This document shows positions 1 through 9,390 of a stretch of DNA of 64,000 nt, piece after piece (within the stretch, counting starts at the first letter, position 1; each line of letters opens with the position of its first letter). The stretch is taken from positions 5,975,001-6,039,000 of the forward strand of contig NZ_CP036281.1 of the NCBI RefSeq assembly GCF_007750395.1, read 5' to 3'. The notes beneath the pieces were generated by a model that was not told where the DNA came from, searched no databases, and saw nothing but the letters and a program-made list of their open reading frames with translations. The DNA is from Polystyrenella longa. Lineage in GTDB: Bacteria > Planctomycetota > Planctomycetia > Planctomycetales > Planctomycetaceae. The position numbers and the translations under genes were made by a program.

Positions 1-19
1 GACAGAATTCCTTCACAAA

Positions 20-964
20 TTAGACAGAGTTTGTACGCAGTTCGGACAAGTGATCCTGTCCAGATTGTGTCAAAATGCGTTTCCCCTGATCGTCTTTCGT
101 GATCAGTCCGCTTCGTATCAGGAAGCTTTCAGTGACATTGCTCACTGTTCTTGTGGGGAGTCCCAATAGGGAGGCGACCACGTTTAATCTTGTGGCTCCA
201 TTACTAACGATTTCCAGATATTTCTGCTCCGTGACGTCGAGTCCGAGATGATCGATTCCCTCCAATTCACATGCTCGAAAGAGATGATCAGGAACGATGT
301 GATGTTCACCCTCTGAACGGCAAACTCGGTGACACGACTGGAGCAGCCTAATAACAATACGGGGTGTCCCCCTTGACCGGATTGCGATCAATGGAAAGAT
401 GGTGTTTTCAACAGACCAGCCCAGCGAGAGAGCTCTTTGTTTGCATAAGGTGAAGAGTTCGTCGTCTGAGTAGTATTCGTAACGCAGCGTTAATCTCATG
501 CGATCTCTGAGCGGTTGCAACAGGCAATGTTCATCGGTAGTTGCAAGAAGCAAAGTGAAGTCTGCAAGAGCGATGCTCTTGGGAGACTTCCCACCACTAA
601 CGATGACCTTCCGCTTGTCCAATGCAAGGTACAGGGCGGTTTGGTATTCCTTTTTGAGTTCGTGTGCCTCATCGATGAACACAATCGATTTGTCTCTTGC
701 CGAAAGCAGGACGGCATTCAGATCAGAAGGTGTCGTAATTGATTGTCCTAATACCTCATGGAAATCACTCGCCATCTCAGAGGCGATGACCTGTGCTAGA
801 GCGGTTTTCCCCAAGCCGGGACCACCCGTTAAAAGCGAATGGTCGAAAATCTTTCCATCCATTTGGCATGCATCTAACGCCACGGTGACTTGATCGATCA
901 CCCTCGTCTGTCCGATGAGATGGGCGAGAGAAGAAGGTGAACTTGATCTGATATCGTTATTCAT
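20..964 (-). CDS. RuvB-like AAA+ ATPase
   Basis: About 314 residues, resembling the branch-migration ATPase RuvB. The order is Walker A (GGPGLGKTAL) near residue 47, Walker B (IVFIDEAHE) near 95, a sensor-1-like LLATTD, an arginine-rich RSRGTPRI sensor-2 segment, and a C-terminal winged-helix-like region. RuvB normally drives Holliday-junction migration with RuvA, but no ruvA or ruvC is nearby. The ATG at 964 is chosen over the longer frame because AAGGAG lies 7 nt upstream of it. The next gene in the visible part is another minus-strand accessory-type protein. I infer an element-borne RuvB paralogue acting in DNA recombination or loading, not the housekeeping ruvB. The fold is fairly sure, the role is not. 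Confidence 0.75.
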   Translation of the reverse strand: MNNDIRSSSPSSLAHLIGQTRVIDQVTVALDACQMDGKIFDHSLLTGGPGLGKTALAQVIASEMASDFHEVLGQSITTPSDLNAVLLSARDKSIVFIDEAHELKKEYQTALYLALDKRKVIVSGGKSPKSIALADFTLLLATTDEHCLLQPLRDRMRLTLRYEYYSDDELFTLCKQRALSLGWSVENTIFPLIAIRSRGTPRIVIRLLQSCHRVCRSEGEHHIVPDHLFRACELEGIDHLGLDVTEQKYLEIVSNGATRLNVVASLLGLPTRTVSNVTESFLIRSGLITKDDQGKRILTQSGQDHLSELRTNSV

Positions 965-1012
965 TTGTTTTCTCCTTGTAGGATATATAGGTGTCAATAT
1001 TTTTGTGAGGTG

Positions 1013-1612
1013 TCAAGGTGTGGCGACGAACTGTAGGTCATCGAACGCTTCCCGCAGTTCATTCTCATCTGGATATCCACCTTGATCGTCCCGGTTTTCG
1101 ATTGCTGACGGATTGTTGTCTGAGAGCCAGCAGTAGACTTTATCTTCCCATCCCTCAGGAAGGTCGTATTCGTCCTTTAGTCGCCTCGCAGCGTCCTCCA
1201 GATTGGCGAAGGTGGCTTCTGTTTCCCGTTCGCTGTAGTCGTCCTCGTCAAGGATAGGGTAGGTGTCCATTCTCTCCTGCAATTCGAGGTAAACCTTGAA
1301 TGCTTCGGTGATTTGACCATGTCTGATGACCCGAATAGAGAAGCCATCGACGTGCCCTACTGCCCAATGGTTGTGCGATTCGAAAATCACGTCAGGGTCG
1401 TCTGCTTCTGTGAAAGGTGTCATCTCTCTATCGATAACGGATGCGTTCGACAGATCGAGCAGCCCGCTGTCTCGATGGTGGGTGTAGATAATCGCCCAGT
1501 TATCAGCGTCATCTAGTTCTTCAAGTCGGTCCCAAATGAAGCAATCAAATCGTTTCCAGTTGCCAGCATATTGTTCAACAGCTTCTTCGTGTGATTGGTC
1601 ACAAATGGTCAT
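1013..1612 (-). CDS. Acidic protein of unknown function
   Basis: About 199 residues, strongly acidic, with no signal peptide, membrane segment or family I recognise. It contains aromatic/histidine-rich patches such as IIYTHHRDSG and SHNHWAVGHVDG and many Asp/Glu residues in the C-terminal half. A modest ribosome site (AAAGGA, about 9 nt before the ATG) supports the start at 1612. It is cotranscribable with the downstream RuvB-like gene, 48 nt away, and acidic proteins of this sort are common on plasmids and integrated elements. The reading frame is long and clean, so it is probably a real gene; no function is proposed. Confidence 0.6.
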   Translation of the reverse strand: MTICDQSHEEAVEQYAGNWKRFDCFIWDRLEELDDADNWAIIYTHHRDSGLLDLSNASVIDREMTPFTEADDPDVIFESHNHWAVGHVDGFSIRVIRHGQITEAFKVYLELQERMDTYPILDEDDYSERETEATFANLEDAARRLKDEYDLPEGWEDKVYCWLSDNNPSAIENRDDQGGYPDENELREAFDDLQFVATP

Positions 1613-1801
1613 CAGTGCGTTCCTTTCGATGGATTGTTGATCGTTATGAACGCTTACGAGGTGTCCTTTCTGGACTTCATATGTTGATCAGAGAAAGGAA
1701 GCGAATATTACGCAGAGAACATTCCTCGAAGTCTCACAGTTCAGTTACTGGCGGATCGTAAAGGCAAAGCTGTTGTGAACCATTGGAAAACCGGTATTTG
1801 A

Positions 1802-1830
1802 TTGACTTGGTTTGGTTGAGTCTCGAAAAT
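1802..1830 (+). promoter_or_regulatory. Candidate sigma70-type promoter
   Basis: TTGACT (1802-1807) is followed after 17 nt by GAAAAT (1825-1830), a -35/-10 pair with four or five of six consensus matches each. It sits about 55 nt before the start of the endonuclease/exonuclease/phosphatase gene, so it could drive that gene. It is a pattern match only. Confidence 0.35.
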
Positions 1831-1885
1831 GCTATTGTTCGGTATCCGAAATACGACAAAGACTTCTTGACCTAAGGAAAGCTTG

Positions 1886-2740
1886 ATGAAACGACTCTTA
1901 TTCGCTTTTGTGCTTCTGGTTGCGGTGGGGCAAAATGCAGTAGCCGAATCGCTAAACGTGATGACGTGGAATATTCGTTACAACAATTCAAACGACGGAA
2001 TTAACGCTTGGCAAAATCGAAAAGATTGGGTGGCAGAGATCGTTATCGAAAACAAAGTCGATATCGCTGGATTCCAAGAGGTTCTCGTCGATCAACTTGA
2101 GGATTTGAAAGCACGGCTACCTCAAATGGACGTTTATGGCGTAGGTCGGAATGATGGCAAAAAAGCTGGCGAGTTTTCTCCAATATTCTTCCGTAAAGAT
2201 CGATTTGAATTGCTCGATCAATCGACATTCTGGCTTTCCACGACACCCGATAAGAATGCCAGCAAGGGATGGGATGCAGACCTGCCTCGAATTGCAAGCT
2301 GGGTAAAGCTCAAAGACCGCCAGACAGGAACCGTCTTTTATGTGATGATTACGCACTTTGATCATCGTGGAAAGCAGGCACGAACTGAAAGTGCGAAACT
2401 TTTATTGAAACAGATGCGAGAACAGTTTACTGATCATCCTGTTATTCTCACTGGCGATTTTAACACGACCCCAGACTCGGCTCCGTATAAAATCCTGATT
2501 GGAAACGGTACTCAAACTCATCCAGTCTACCTTGATGCTTACAAGCATTCAGTCCAGCCCCCAGAAGGTCCAGATTCGACTTGGAACGGATTCAAAGCGG
2601 TTGTTCCTGATCGCCGAATTGATTTCGTTTTCGTTACCAAGAATGTCAAAGTCGAGTGGTTCAAGACTCTCGACGACCAGCGAGATGGTCGCTTCCCTTC
2701 GGATCACCTACCTATCGTCACGGAACTTGAACTCAAGTAG
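1886..2740 (+). CDS. Secreted endonuclease/exonuclease/phosphatase family protein
   Basis: About 284 residues of the DNase I-like EEP superfamily, metal-dependent phosphodiesterases. The family motifs appear in order: MTWNIRYNN at the start of the domain, AGFQEVL (metal-binding Glu), THFDHRG, TGDFNTTP, RIDFVFV and the terminal SDHLPIV with the catalytic Asp-His. A signal peptide (about 20 residues, ending AVA-ES) points to export. The ATG at 1886 is preferred to a TTG one codon earlier because AAGGA lies 7 nt upstream of the ATG. Substrate cannot be told; planctomycete paralogues are usually described only as EEP family proteins. It stands alone between two accessory blocks. Confidence 0.85.
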   Translation: MKRLLFAFVLLVAVGQNAVAESLNVMTWNIRYNNSNDGINAWQNRKDWVAEIVIENKVDIAGFQEVLVDQLEDLKARLPQMDVYGVGRNDGKKAGEFSPIFFRKDRFELLDQSTFWLSTTPDKNASKGWDADLPRIASWVKLKDRQTGTVFYVMITHFDHRGKQARTESAKLLLKQMREQFTDHPVILTGDFNTTPDSAPYKILIGNGTQTHPVYLDAYKHSVQPPEGPDSTWNGFKAVVPDRRIDFVFVTKNVKVEWFKTLDDQRDGRFPSDHLPIVTELELK

Positions 2741-3385
2741 GATTGATGAATTGTGATACTGATTGTGGGAGCAGCATGAAGTAAGTCAGGCTGAAAATGC
2801 TCTAGTACGGTCCAAGCAAGAAGTGAGTAGCCTGCAATGGAATGGAGCATGATATGGTGGAATCGATGAATGGTTCTTCGTCATACGAAAATCATCACTG
2901 GGGAATAATAGTTCGTAGTATGGAGATCTGGCTGATCCTGATCTGTGCCAAAACGAATGGTGAGTTCTGCTGGTCGGGATGCTGTTGGTTCCTTTAACTT
3001 CTCGTTTAGCGGCGTGGGGAATAATTGCTCGGTTGATCTGCTGTATTCTTTCTCGAATTGCCGCTGGCACTCAGTCAGTCAGGGAAAGTTAATCATACTG
3101 GTCCGTATGGAAAGCTTCGAACAATCGAAGGGCAAACCTCTCACTCAGGTAGACACCAACTTTGGGTCGTTCGTTCTCAGCTTTTGAGTTGCACGAAAGA
3201 CTGACATCGAGACACTTAGCAAGTCTCTGATGTGTGAATCCCCCTTCTTAACTATATGTCAGAGGCTGTTCTTCAAATCGTCGTACGAGTTAACTTGTTA
3301 CTCGATTGCTAAACTGAAAGCATCACTGTAGATTAGTGGTTCTCAATGGTCAAGCATTCAGTAGTGACGCTGTAAAGGGAGATTG
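2741..3385. other. Gene-poor gap before the restriction operon
   Basis: This 645-nt stretch has only short frames on both strands with no family motif, no ribosome site and no mutual support. One minus-strand frame (about 2786-3070) begins with a helical, transposase-like look but breaks into low-complexity sequence; at most it is a remnant. I searched it by eye for a copy of the tRNA-Ala 3' end that could mark the island's left junction and found none. Confidence 0.5.
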
Positions 3386-4915
3386 ATGGCGAACGGAAAC
3401 GGCAAACATTCGGATACAGTCTCTCAATCTGAGATCAATGGCATTCTCTGGAAGGCGTGTGATACGTTTCGGGGGGCAGTTGATCCTTCGGAGTACAAAA
3501 ATTACATCCTTGTGATGTTGTTTGTTAAGTACATTTCGGATGTCTGGCAGGATCATTATGCCAAGCTGGTCGAAGAATACGGCGATCCGAAGAGTAAGAC
3601 TGCTAAGGAACGTATTGAACGTCGATTGAAGCGGGAACGGTTCGTGCTGCCTGCTCACTGCGCATTCGATTCTCTGTACGAGCAGCGGAATGCTGCCAAT
3701 ATTGGCGAAGTCATTAACACCGTTCTCGATGAAATCGAAGACTCCAATAAGGAAAAGCTCGAAGGGGTCTTTCGCAATATCGACTTCAACTCAGAAGCCA
3801 GCCTTGGACAGACGAAGGAGCGGAACAACCGGCTTAAATCGCTGCTGGAAGACTTCAGTGATCCCAAGCTTGATCTGCGTCCCAGCCGGGTTGGGACAAT
3901 GGATGTCATCGGGAATGCGTATGAATACCTGATTGGCAGATTTGCCGCCAATGCCGGGAAGAAAGCGGGAGAGTTCTATACGCCCCCTGAAGTTTCGTCA
4001 TTGCTTGCTATGTTGGTCGATCCACAGCCGGGAGAACGTATCTGCGATCCAGCTTGTGGTTCAGGCTCTTTGCTCATCAAATGTGGTCAACAGGTTGGCT
4101 CGAAAGACTTTTCTTTATGGGGGCAGGAGAACATCGGGGCGACGTGGGCACTGTCCAAGATGAACATGTTTCTGCATGGGATGGACAATGCTCGTATCGA
4201 ATGGGGCGACACGATCCGTAACCCGAAGCTGCTGTCCGACGACAAGCTGATGAAGTTTGAAGTCGTCGTTGCCAATCCTCCTTTTTCGCTCGACAAATGG
4301 GGACAGGATGAAGCGGGGGCTGATCCTTACAACCGCTTTCACCGAGGCGTGCCGCCCAAGAGCAAAGGGGACTACGCCTTCATCTCGCACATGATCGAAA
4401 CGATTACCGAGACCAGCGGACGGGTCGGTGTGGTTGTACCGCATGGTGTGCTGTTTCGGGGATCGAGCGAAGGCAAGATCCGAAAACAACTCATCGAAGA
4501 GAACTTACTCGATGCAGTCGTCGGTCTACCTGCGAACCTATTCTACGGTACGGGCATTCCCGCCGCTATTCTGGTCTTCCGCAAACAGAAACCGGATAAG
4601 TCGGTTCTATTCATTGACGCCAGCCGAGAATACGACGACGCCAAGACTCAGAACCGCTTAGCCGACCAACATATCGAGAAAATCGTTGCCACGTATAAGG
4701 CACGGGGGAATTTAGAAAAGTACGCCTACGTCGCTGATTTCGAGGAGATCAAAGAGAATGATTTTAACCTGAACATTCCCCGGTATGTGGACACGTTCGA
4801 GGAAGAAGAAGAAATCGACGTTCGAGCGGTGCAGGATGACATCGACGAACTCGATGTCGAGTTAGCCCAAGTCCAAGAGCAGATGCAGGGGTTTCTGAAG
4901 GAGTTGGGACTGTGA
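3386..4915 (+). CDS. hsdM: Type I restriction-modification DNA methyltransferase subunit HsdM
   Basis: About 509 residues. HsdM is the N6-adenine methyltransferase subunit of a type I system; with HsdS it methylates the bipartite target and with HsdR it forms the restriction complex. Visible are an N-terminal HsdM helical domain (through about residue 150), the SAM-binding motif DPACGSGS near residue 221 and the catalytic NPPF at about residue 297. The ATG at 3386 is preceded by AAAGGGAG; a TTG directly before it is an alternative. The last bases overlap the GTG start of hsdS (GTGA), so the two are translationally coupled. Length and motifs are normal and there is no sign of decay. Confidence 0.96.
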   Translation: MANGNGKHSDTVSQSEINGILWKACDTFRGAVDPSEYKNYILVMLFVKYISDVWQDHYAKLVEEYGDPKSKTAKERIERRLKRERFVLPAHCAFDSLYEQRNAANIGEVINTVLDEIEDSNKEKLEGVFRNIDFNSEASLGQTKERNNRLKSLLEDFSDPKLDLRPSRVGTMDVIGNAYEYLIGRFAANAGKKAGEFYTPPEVSSLLAMLVDPQPGERICDPACGSGSLLIKCGQQVGSKDFSLWGQENIGATWALSKMNMFLHGMDNARIEWGDTIRNPKLLSDDKLMKFEVVVANPPFSLDKWGQDEAGADPYNRFHRGVPPKSKGDYAFISHMIETITETSGRVGVVVPHGVLFRGSSEGKIRKQLIEENLLDAVVGLPANLFYGTGIPAAILVFRKQKPDKSVLFIDASREYDDAKTQNRLADQHIEKIVATYKARGNLEKYAYVADFEEIKENDFNLNIPRYVDTFEEEEEIDVRAVQDDIDELDVELAQVQEQMQGFLKELGL

Positions 4916-6117
4916 AAACATGGAAGCACACAACAATCGGTCCGCATATAGATCTTCTTTCGGGGTATGCCTTCAAAAGCAATAAGTATTCTTCCAACGA
5001 AAACGATGTGATGCTACTGAGGGGGGACAATATAGTCCAAGGTCAACTCCGCTGGGATGGCGTCAAAAGGTGGTCTGTATTGGAAGTTGACGGCTTGTCC
5101 CGCTACGAGCTGAAAGAAGGTGATATAGTACTGGCAATGGATCGTACATGGGTTAAAGCCGGGCTTAAGTGTGCTAGGCTAACTGCCGAAGATTTGCCTT
5201 GCCTGCTAGTCCAACGAGTCGCAAGGATGCGAGGTTCGGATGACCTCGAAATCGAATTTCTCTATCACACCCTTTTGACTCATCGATTCACAGAATATGT
5301 CAAAGGTGTTCAAACAGAAACAGCTATTCCACATATTAGCACTCGGCAAATTCGAGAGTTTCCGATCCATCTCCCTCCCCTTCCCGAACAGCAGAAGATT
5401 GCCGCCATTCTTTCGACGTGGGATCGGGCGATTGAATTGACCGAGAAACTGATCGCCGCCAAGCAGAAACGCAAACAAGCCCTCATGCAGCAGCTTTTGA
5501 CCGGTAAGGTGCGATTGCCCGACTTTGATGAGGAGTGGAGCCTGCGCAAAGCTGGCGATCTCTTTAACGCTCGTTCGATGAAGAAGCACCCCAATGAGCC
5601 AGTGCTTTCAGTGACGCAAGATCAAGGTGTAGTTCGTCGAGATGAGCTTGATCGCAAGATCAGCATGGACGAGACCACCACAGGAACCTACAAGCTGGTC
5701 GAACCGGAAGACTTTGTAATCAGCCTAAGGTCATTTCAGGGTGGGCTAGAAATGTCTCGCCTCCGGGGGATCGTGAGCCCGGCATATCATGTCATTCGAC
5801 CAAAAGTAAAGCTCGACTCGGAGTACTTCAGGCATTTCTTTAAGTCGGCAGAATTTATCGGACGGCTTGCCGTTGCCATCATCGGAATTCGTGACGGTAA
5901 GCAAATTGCTTTTGACGATTTCTCGTTTTTGAATTTTCGATTTCCTCCCGTTGAGGAACAGTCAGAGATTGGTCGTGTGCTGACTCTGGCTGAAAACGAA
6001 ATCGAACTGTTGCAAAAGAAGCTGGCTTCGCTTCAGTCCCAAAAACGTGGACTGATGCAGCAGCTTCTCACCGGCAAAGTCCGGGTCAACGTGGACCAAG
6101 AGACGGAGGCGGGTTGA
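4912..6117 (+). CDS. hsdS: Type I restriction-modification specificity subunit HsdS
   Basis: About 401 residues with the expected two halves, each a target-recognition domain followed by a conserved helical spacer. The first spacer (LPEQQKIAAIL to QQLLTGKVRL, about residues 158-202) and the second (VEEQSEIGRVL to QQLLTGKVRV at the C terminus) are similar in protein and in DNA. The GTG start at 4912 overlaps the hsdM stop and has GAAGGAG 8 nt upstream. HsdS sets the DNA target, one half-site per recognition domain. The recognised sequence cannot be read from the protein. The repeated spacers are the usual sites where such genes exchange recognition domains. Confidence 0.95.
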   Translation: MKTWKHTTIGPHIDLLSGYAFKSNKYSSNENDVMLLRGDNIVQGQLRWDGVKRWSVLEVDGLSRYELKEGDIVLAMDRTWVKAGLKCARLTAEDLPCLLVQRVARMRGSDDLEIEFLYHTLLTHRFTEYVKGVQTETAIPHISTRQIREFPIHLPPLPEQQKIAAILSTWDRAIELTEKLIAAKQKRKQALMQQLLTGKVRLPDFDEEWSLRKAGDLFNARSMKKHPNEPVLSVTQDQGVVRRDELDRKISMDETTTGTYKLVEPEDFVISLRSFQGGLEMSRLRGIVSPAYHVIRPKVKLDSEYFRHFFKSAEFIGRLAVAIIGIRDGKQIAFDDFSFLNFRFPPVEEQSEIGRVLTLAENEIELLQKKLASLQSQKRGLMQQLLTGKVRVNVDQETEAG

Positions 6118-6120
6118 CGC

Positions 6121-9100
6121 ATGGCAGTTTCGGAGTTTCTCGAAGATTTGGTTTCACACCTACCTGCGTTACAACTTTTGCAACAGGTTGGCTACCAGTA
6201 CCTTACGCCAACTGAGGCACTTAAACTGCGAGGCGGTAAACGCAGTCGTGTCGTACTGGAATCGATTCTGCTCGACCAACTTCGCAATCTGAACCAGATC
6301 AACTTCAAAGGGCAGTCGCACGACTTTACTGAGACGAATCTGAAGAACGCCGTCGATGCACTGACCAGCATTCCCTTCGACGGTTTAGTGAAGACTAATG
6401 AGCAAGTATTTGACCTGCTGACGTTAGGCAAGGCACAAGAGCAGACCATCGACGGGAACAAGCGGAGTTATACGCTTCAGTACATCGATTGGGAACACCC
6501 CGAAAACAACGTCTATCATATCGCCGACGAGTTCGAGGTCGAACGGACAGCTTCTCACGAGCTACGGCGACCGGACATTGTGTTGTTTGTAAACGGCATC
6601 CCCCTCGCCGTTATCGAATGTAAACGTCCTGATGAACATGATGCGGTGGAAGTTGGCATCAGTCAGCATCTTCGTAATCAACGAAAAAACGAGATTCCCG
6701 GCTTATTCGTCTATTCGCAGCTTCTTGGCTCGATTTGTCAGAACGCAGGCAAGTACGCTACTGCGGGAACACCCAAGAAGTTCTGGTCTACATGGAAAGA
6801 GGATCACGCCGAGGATTTGGACTTGAAGCTGGCGAAGCTCATCAATACACCGCTATCCCAACTGCAACTTGACCGCATGTTTGAAAGTCGGAAGTTGTGG
6901 ATCGTAGACAAGATGAAGCAGCTATTGGCAGCGGGTGAGCGGTTACCTACCCCTCAGGATCGATTACTTTATTGCTTGTTCCGCCCTGAGCGTCTGCTAG
7001 AGATGGCATTCAGATATATCGTCTTCGACAAAACCCAGAAGAAGATCGCCCGCTATCAACAGTATTTTGCTATTGGTGAGACATTAGCCCGAGTGACTAA
7101 AGCTAAAGGTGATGAGCAGCGACCGGGCGGCGTCATTTGGCATACGACCGGAAGCGGAAAGAGTTTGACAATGGTGATGCTTGCGAAGGCATTGTCACTG
7201 GAACCATCGATTAAGAATCCCAAAGTAGTAATCGTTACGGATCGAGTCGATCTCGACCGGCAAATCTGGAAGACGTTTCTGGCTTGTCGAAAGTCAGTCG
7301 AACGAGCAGGCAGCGGCAAGCATCTTGTGGATTTGGTGTCGCAGGGAAAAGCCGACATCATCACCACGATCATTGACAAGTTCGAGTCAGCCGCATCGAC
7401 ACATGAACTACGAGACGAGGGGAGTAATGTCTTTGTGCTGGTCGATGAAAGCCACCGCAGCCAATATGGATTGGCTCATGCCAAGATGAAGCAGGTGTTC
7501 CCCAACGCCTGTTACATCGGTTTCACTGGTACTCCACTACTGAAGAAGGAAAAAAGTACCGCAACCAAGTTTGGCGGCTTCATTCACAGCTATCCGATGC
7601 GTAAGGCTGTTGAGGACAAAGCGGTGACGCCGATCTTGTATGAAGGTCGAATGTCGGAAATTCAAGGCGATCAAAAGGCTATCGACAAATGGTTCGACCG
7701 AATCACCAAGGATTTGTCTGACGAGCAGAAAGCTGATCTGAAGAAGAAATTTCGCCGTGAGGAAGAACTCACTAAAACCTCAGAGCGGTTGTATGAAATC
7801 GCTTTCGATCTGGTGACTCACTTCTGTGATAACTTCAAGGGAACCAAGTTCAAGGGGCAGTTTGCTGTCAGTAGCAAAGCGATGGCTCTGAAATACCACC
7901 AGTTGTTCGAAGATATCGGCAAGGAATACCCGGAGCGTAGGGTTTCGTCTCGTGTAATCATCTCACCTCCTGACACACGGGAGGATAATGAGACGATTGA
8001 AGAAGAGGACATGCCAGAAATTCAGAAGTTCTGGATAAAGACGATGGATGAGTTCGGTTCGGAGAAGAAATACCTCGAACGAACAATCGACGACTTCGAG
8101 AAGAAGCCCCAACCAGAAATCATTATTTGTGTGGATAAGCTGCTCACGGGCTTTGATGCACCCTGCAATACAGTTTTGTATATCGACAAACGACTGCGTG
8201 ACCACAACATCTTACAAGCCATCGCCCGTGTGAACCGACTCTTCGATGGTAAGGACTTTGGATTAGTCGTGGATTATCGGGGAATCTTCGGGGCACTTGA
8301 CAAGGCGGTAAAGAAATACGACGCCTTGAGTGGCTTTGAGGAGGAAGATCTTGAAGGGACGTTCACAGCGGTTGCAGAAGAGGTTGCCAAGCTTAAGGAG
8401 CGACATACCCATGTCTGGTCAGTCTTCAATCCAGTGCAGAATAAGCAAGACTTAGAAGCGATGCAGCAGCATCTTCGCCATGAGGATGTCAGGCAGGAAT
8501 TCTACGATACCTTGAATGATTTTTCAAAGACGCTGCAATTGGCGATGTCATCAGCTAAGTTTCATGACGAGACTCCACAGAGGGAAGTACAGCGTTACGT
8601 CGATGACCTGAAGTATTTCCGTAATCTGCGAGCCGCCGTCAAACAGCGATACAATGAAGCGGTCGACTATAAGGAGTACGAAGACCAGATTCGGAACATG
8701 GTCGATAAGTACATTGGTGCCGACGAAGTGAAGCAGATCGTCCAGCCGGTCAATATCTTTGAAGTGGATAATCTGGATGACGAATTGAAGGATATCGAAG
8801 GACAAGCCGCTAAAGCTGATTTCATTGCTTCACGGGTCAAGAAAACCTGCACTGAGAAGATGGAAGAAGACCCGGTTCTCTATCAGAAACTCTCTGAGGT
8901 GATCGATGAGGCGATTAAGGCATACTTGGATAAACGGATGAGCGAGGAAGAGTACCTTAAGAAGATGTTTGAGGTGTGGAACGAAGCCAAAGATCAGGGA
9001 TCATCCAAGGTGCCTTCCGAATTGCGAAGCGATCCAGAAGCCAAGGCATACTTTCGGTTACTATTGGATGGTTTTGAGAAGATTGCAGCCAGATCTGGTC

Positions 9101-9390
9101 AAAATGCAGAATCGGACGTTGGACATGCTGTTGATGAAACGCCAACCATGCGGAATGATCTCGCTGGTATCGCTGCGGAAACAGCGTTGAAGGCGAAGAA
9201 AATCATTGACGAAAAGAAGATTCGAGACTGGGTAGACAATCGAGACGTAGAGAACGCCATGATTAATGATCTTGATGATCTGATGTTTGCTACCAAAGGG
9301 CGTTACGAATTGGCTCTCACTGGTGAAGATATTGATGAAATTCTGGAAGGTATCATGCGAGTCGCCAAACGCCGAGAGGTTCAGAAATGA
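6121..9390 (+). CDS. hsdR: Type I restriction endonuclease subunit HsdR
   Basis: About 1089 residues. It is the translocating and cleaving subunit. The N-terminal nuclease domain carries a PD-(D/E)xK signature (RRPDIVL then VIECKRP, about residues 151-171). The SF2 motor follows with Walker A TTGSGKS near 342, motif II DESHRS near 441, motif III GFTGTPL, then KLLTGFDAP and the motif VI region QAIARVNRLF. A long charged C-terminal helical region should contact the methyltransferase core. The ATG lies 3 nt after the hsdS stop with GGAGG 11 nt upstream. The subunit is full length with all key residues, so restriction is probably active. Confidence 0.96.
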   Translation: MAVSEFLEDLVSHLPALQLLQQVGYQYLTPTEALKLRGGKRSRVVLESILLDQLRNLNQINFKGQSHDFTETNLKNAVDALTSIPFDGLVKTNEQVFDLLTLGKAQEQTIDGNKRSYTLQYIDWEHPENNVYHIADEFEVERTASHELRRPDIVLFVNGIPLAVIECKRPDEHDAVEVGISQHLRNQRKNEIPGLFVYSQLLGSICQNAGKYATAGTPKKFWSTWKEDHAEDLDLKLAKLINTPLSQLQLDRMFESRKLWIVDKMKQLLAAGERLPTPQDRLLYCLFRPERLLEMAFRYIVFDKTQKKIARYQQYFAIGETLARVTKAKGDEQRPGGVIWHTTGSGKSLTMVMLAKALSLEPSIKNPKVVIVTDRVDLDRQIWKTFLACRKSVERAGSGKHLVDLVSQGKADIITTIIDKFESAASTHELRDEGSNVFVLVDESHRSQYGLAHAKMKQVFPNACYIGFTGTPLLKKEKSTATKFGGFIHSYPMRKAVEDKAVTPILYEGRMSEIQGDQKAIDKWFDRITKDLSDEQKADLKKKFRREEELTKTSERLYEIAFDLVTHFCDNFKGTKFKGQFAVSSKAMALKYHQLFEDIGKEYPERRVSSRVIISPPDTREDNETIEEEDMPEIQKFWIKTMDEFGSEKKYLERTIDDFEKKPQPEIIICVDKLLTGFDAPCNTVLYIDKRLRDHNILQAIARVNRLFDGKDFGLVVDYRGIFGALDKAVKKYDALSGFEEEDLEGTFTAVAEEVAKLKERHTHVWSVFNPVQNKQDLEAMQQHLRHEDVRQEFYDTLNDFSKTLQLAMSSAKFHDETPQREVQRYVDDLKYFRNLRAAVKQRYNEAVDYKEYEDQIRNMVDKYIGADEVKQIVQPVNIFEVDNLDDELKDIEGQAAKADFIASRVKKTCTEKMEEDPVLYQKLSEVIDEAIKAYLDKRMSEEEYLKKMFEVWNEAKDQGSSKVPSELRSDPEAKAYFRLLLDGFEKIAARSGQNAESDVGHAVDETPTMRNDLAGIAAETALKAKKIIDEKKIRDWVDNRDVENAMINDLDDLMFATKGRYELALTGEDIDEILEGIMRVAKRREVQK

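Noticed and set aside
2945-3187. 80-codon plus frame in the gap before hsdM
   Set aside because: No ribosome site, no motif, and an overlapping minus frame of equal length; indistinguishable from chance.
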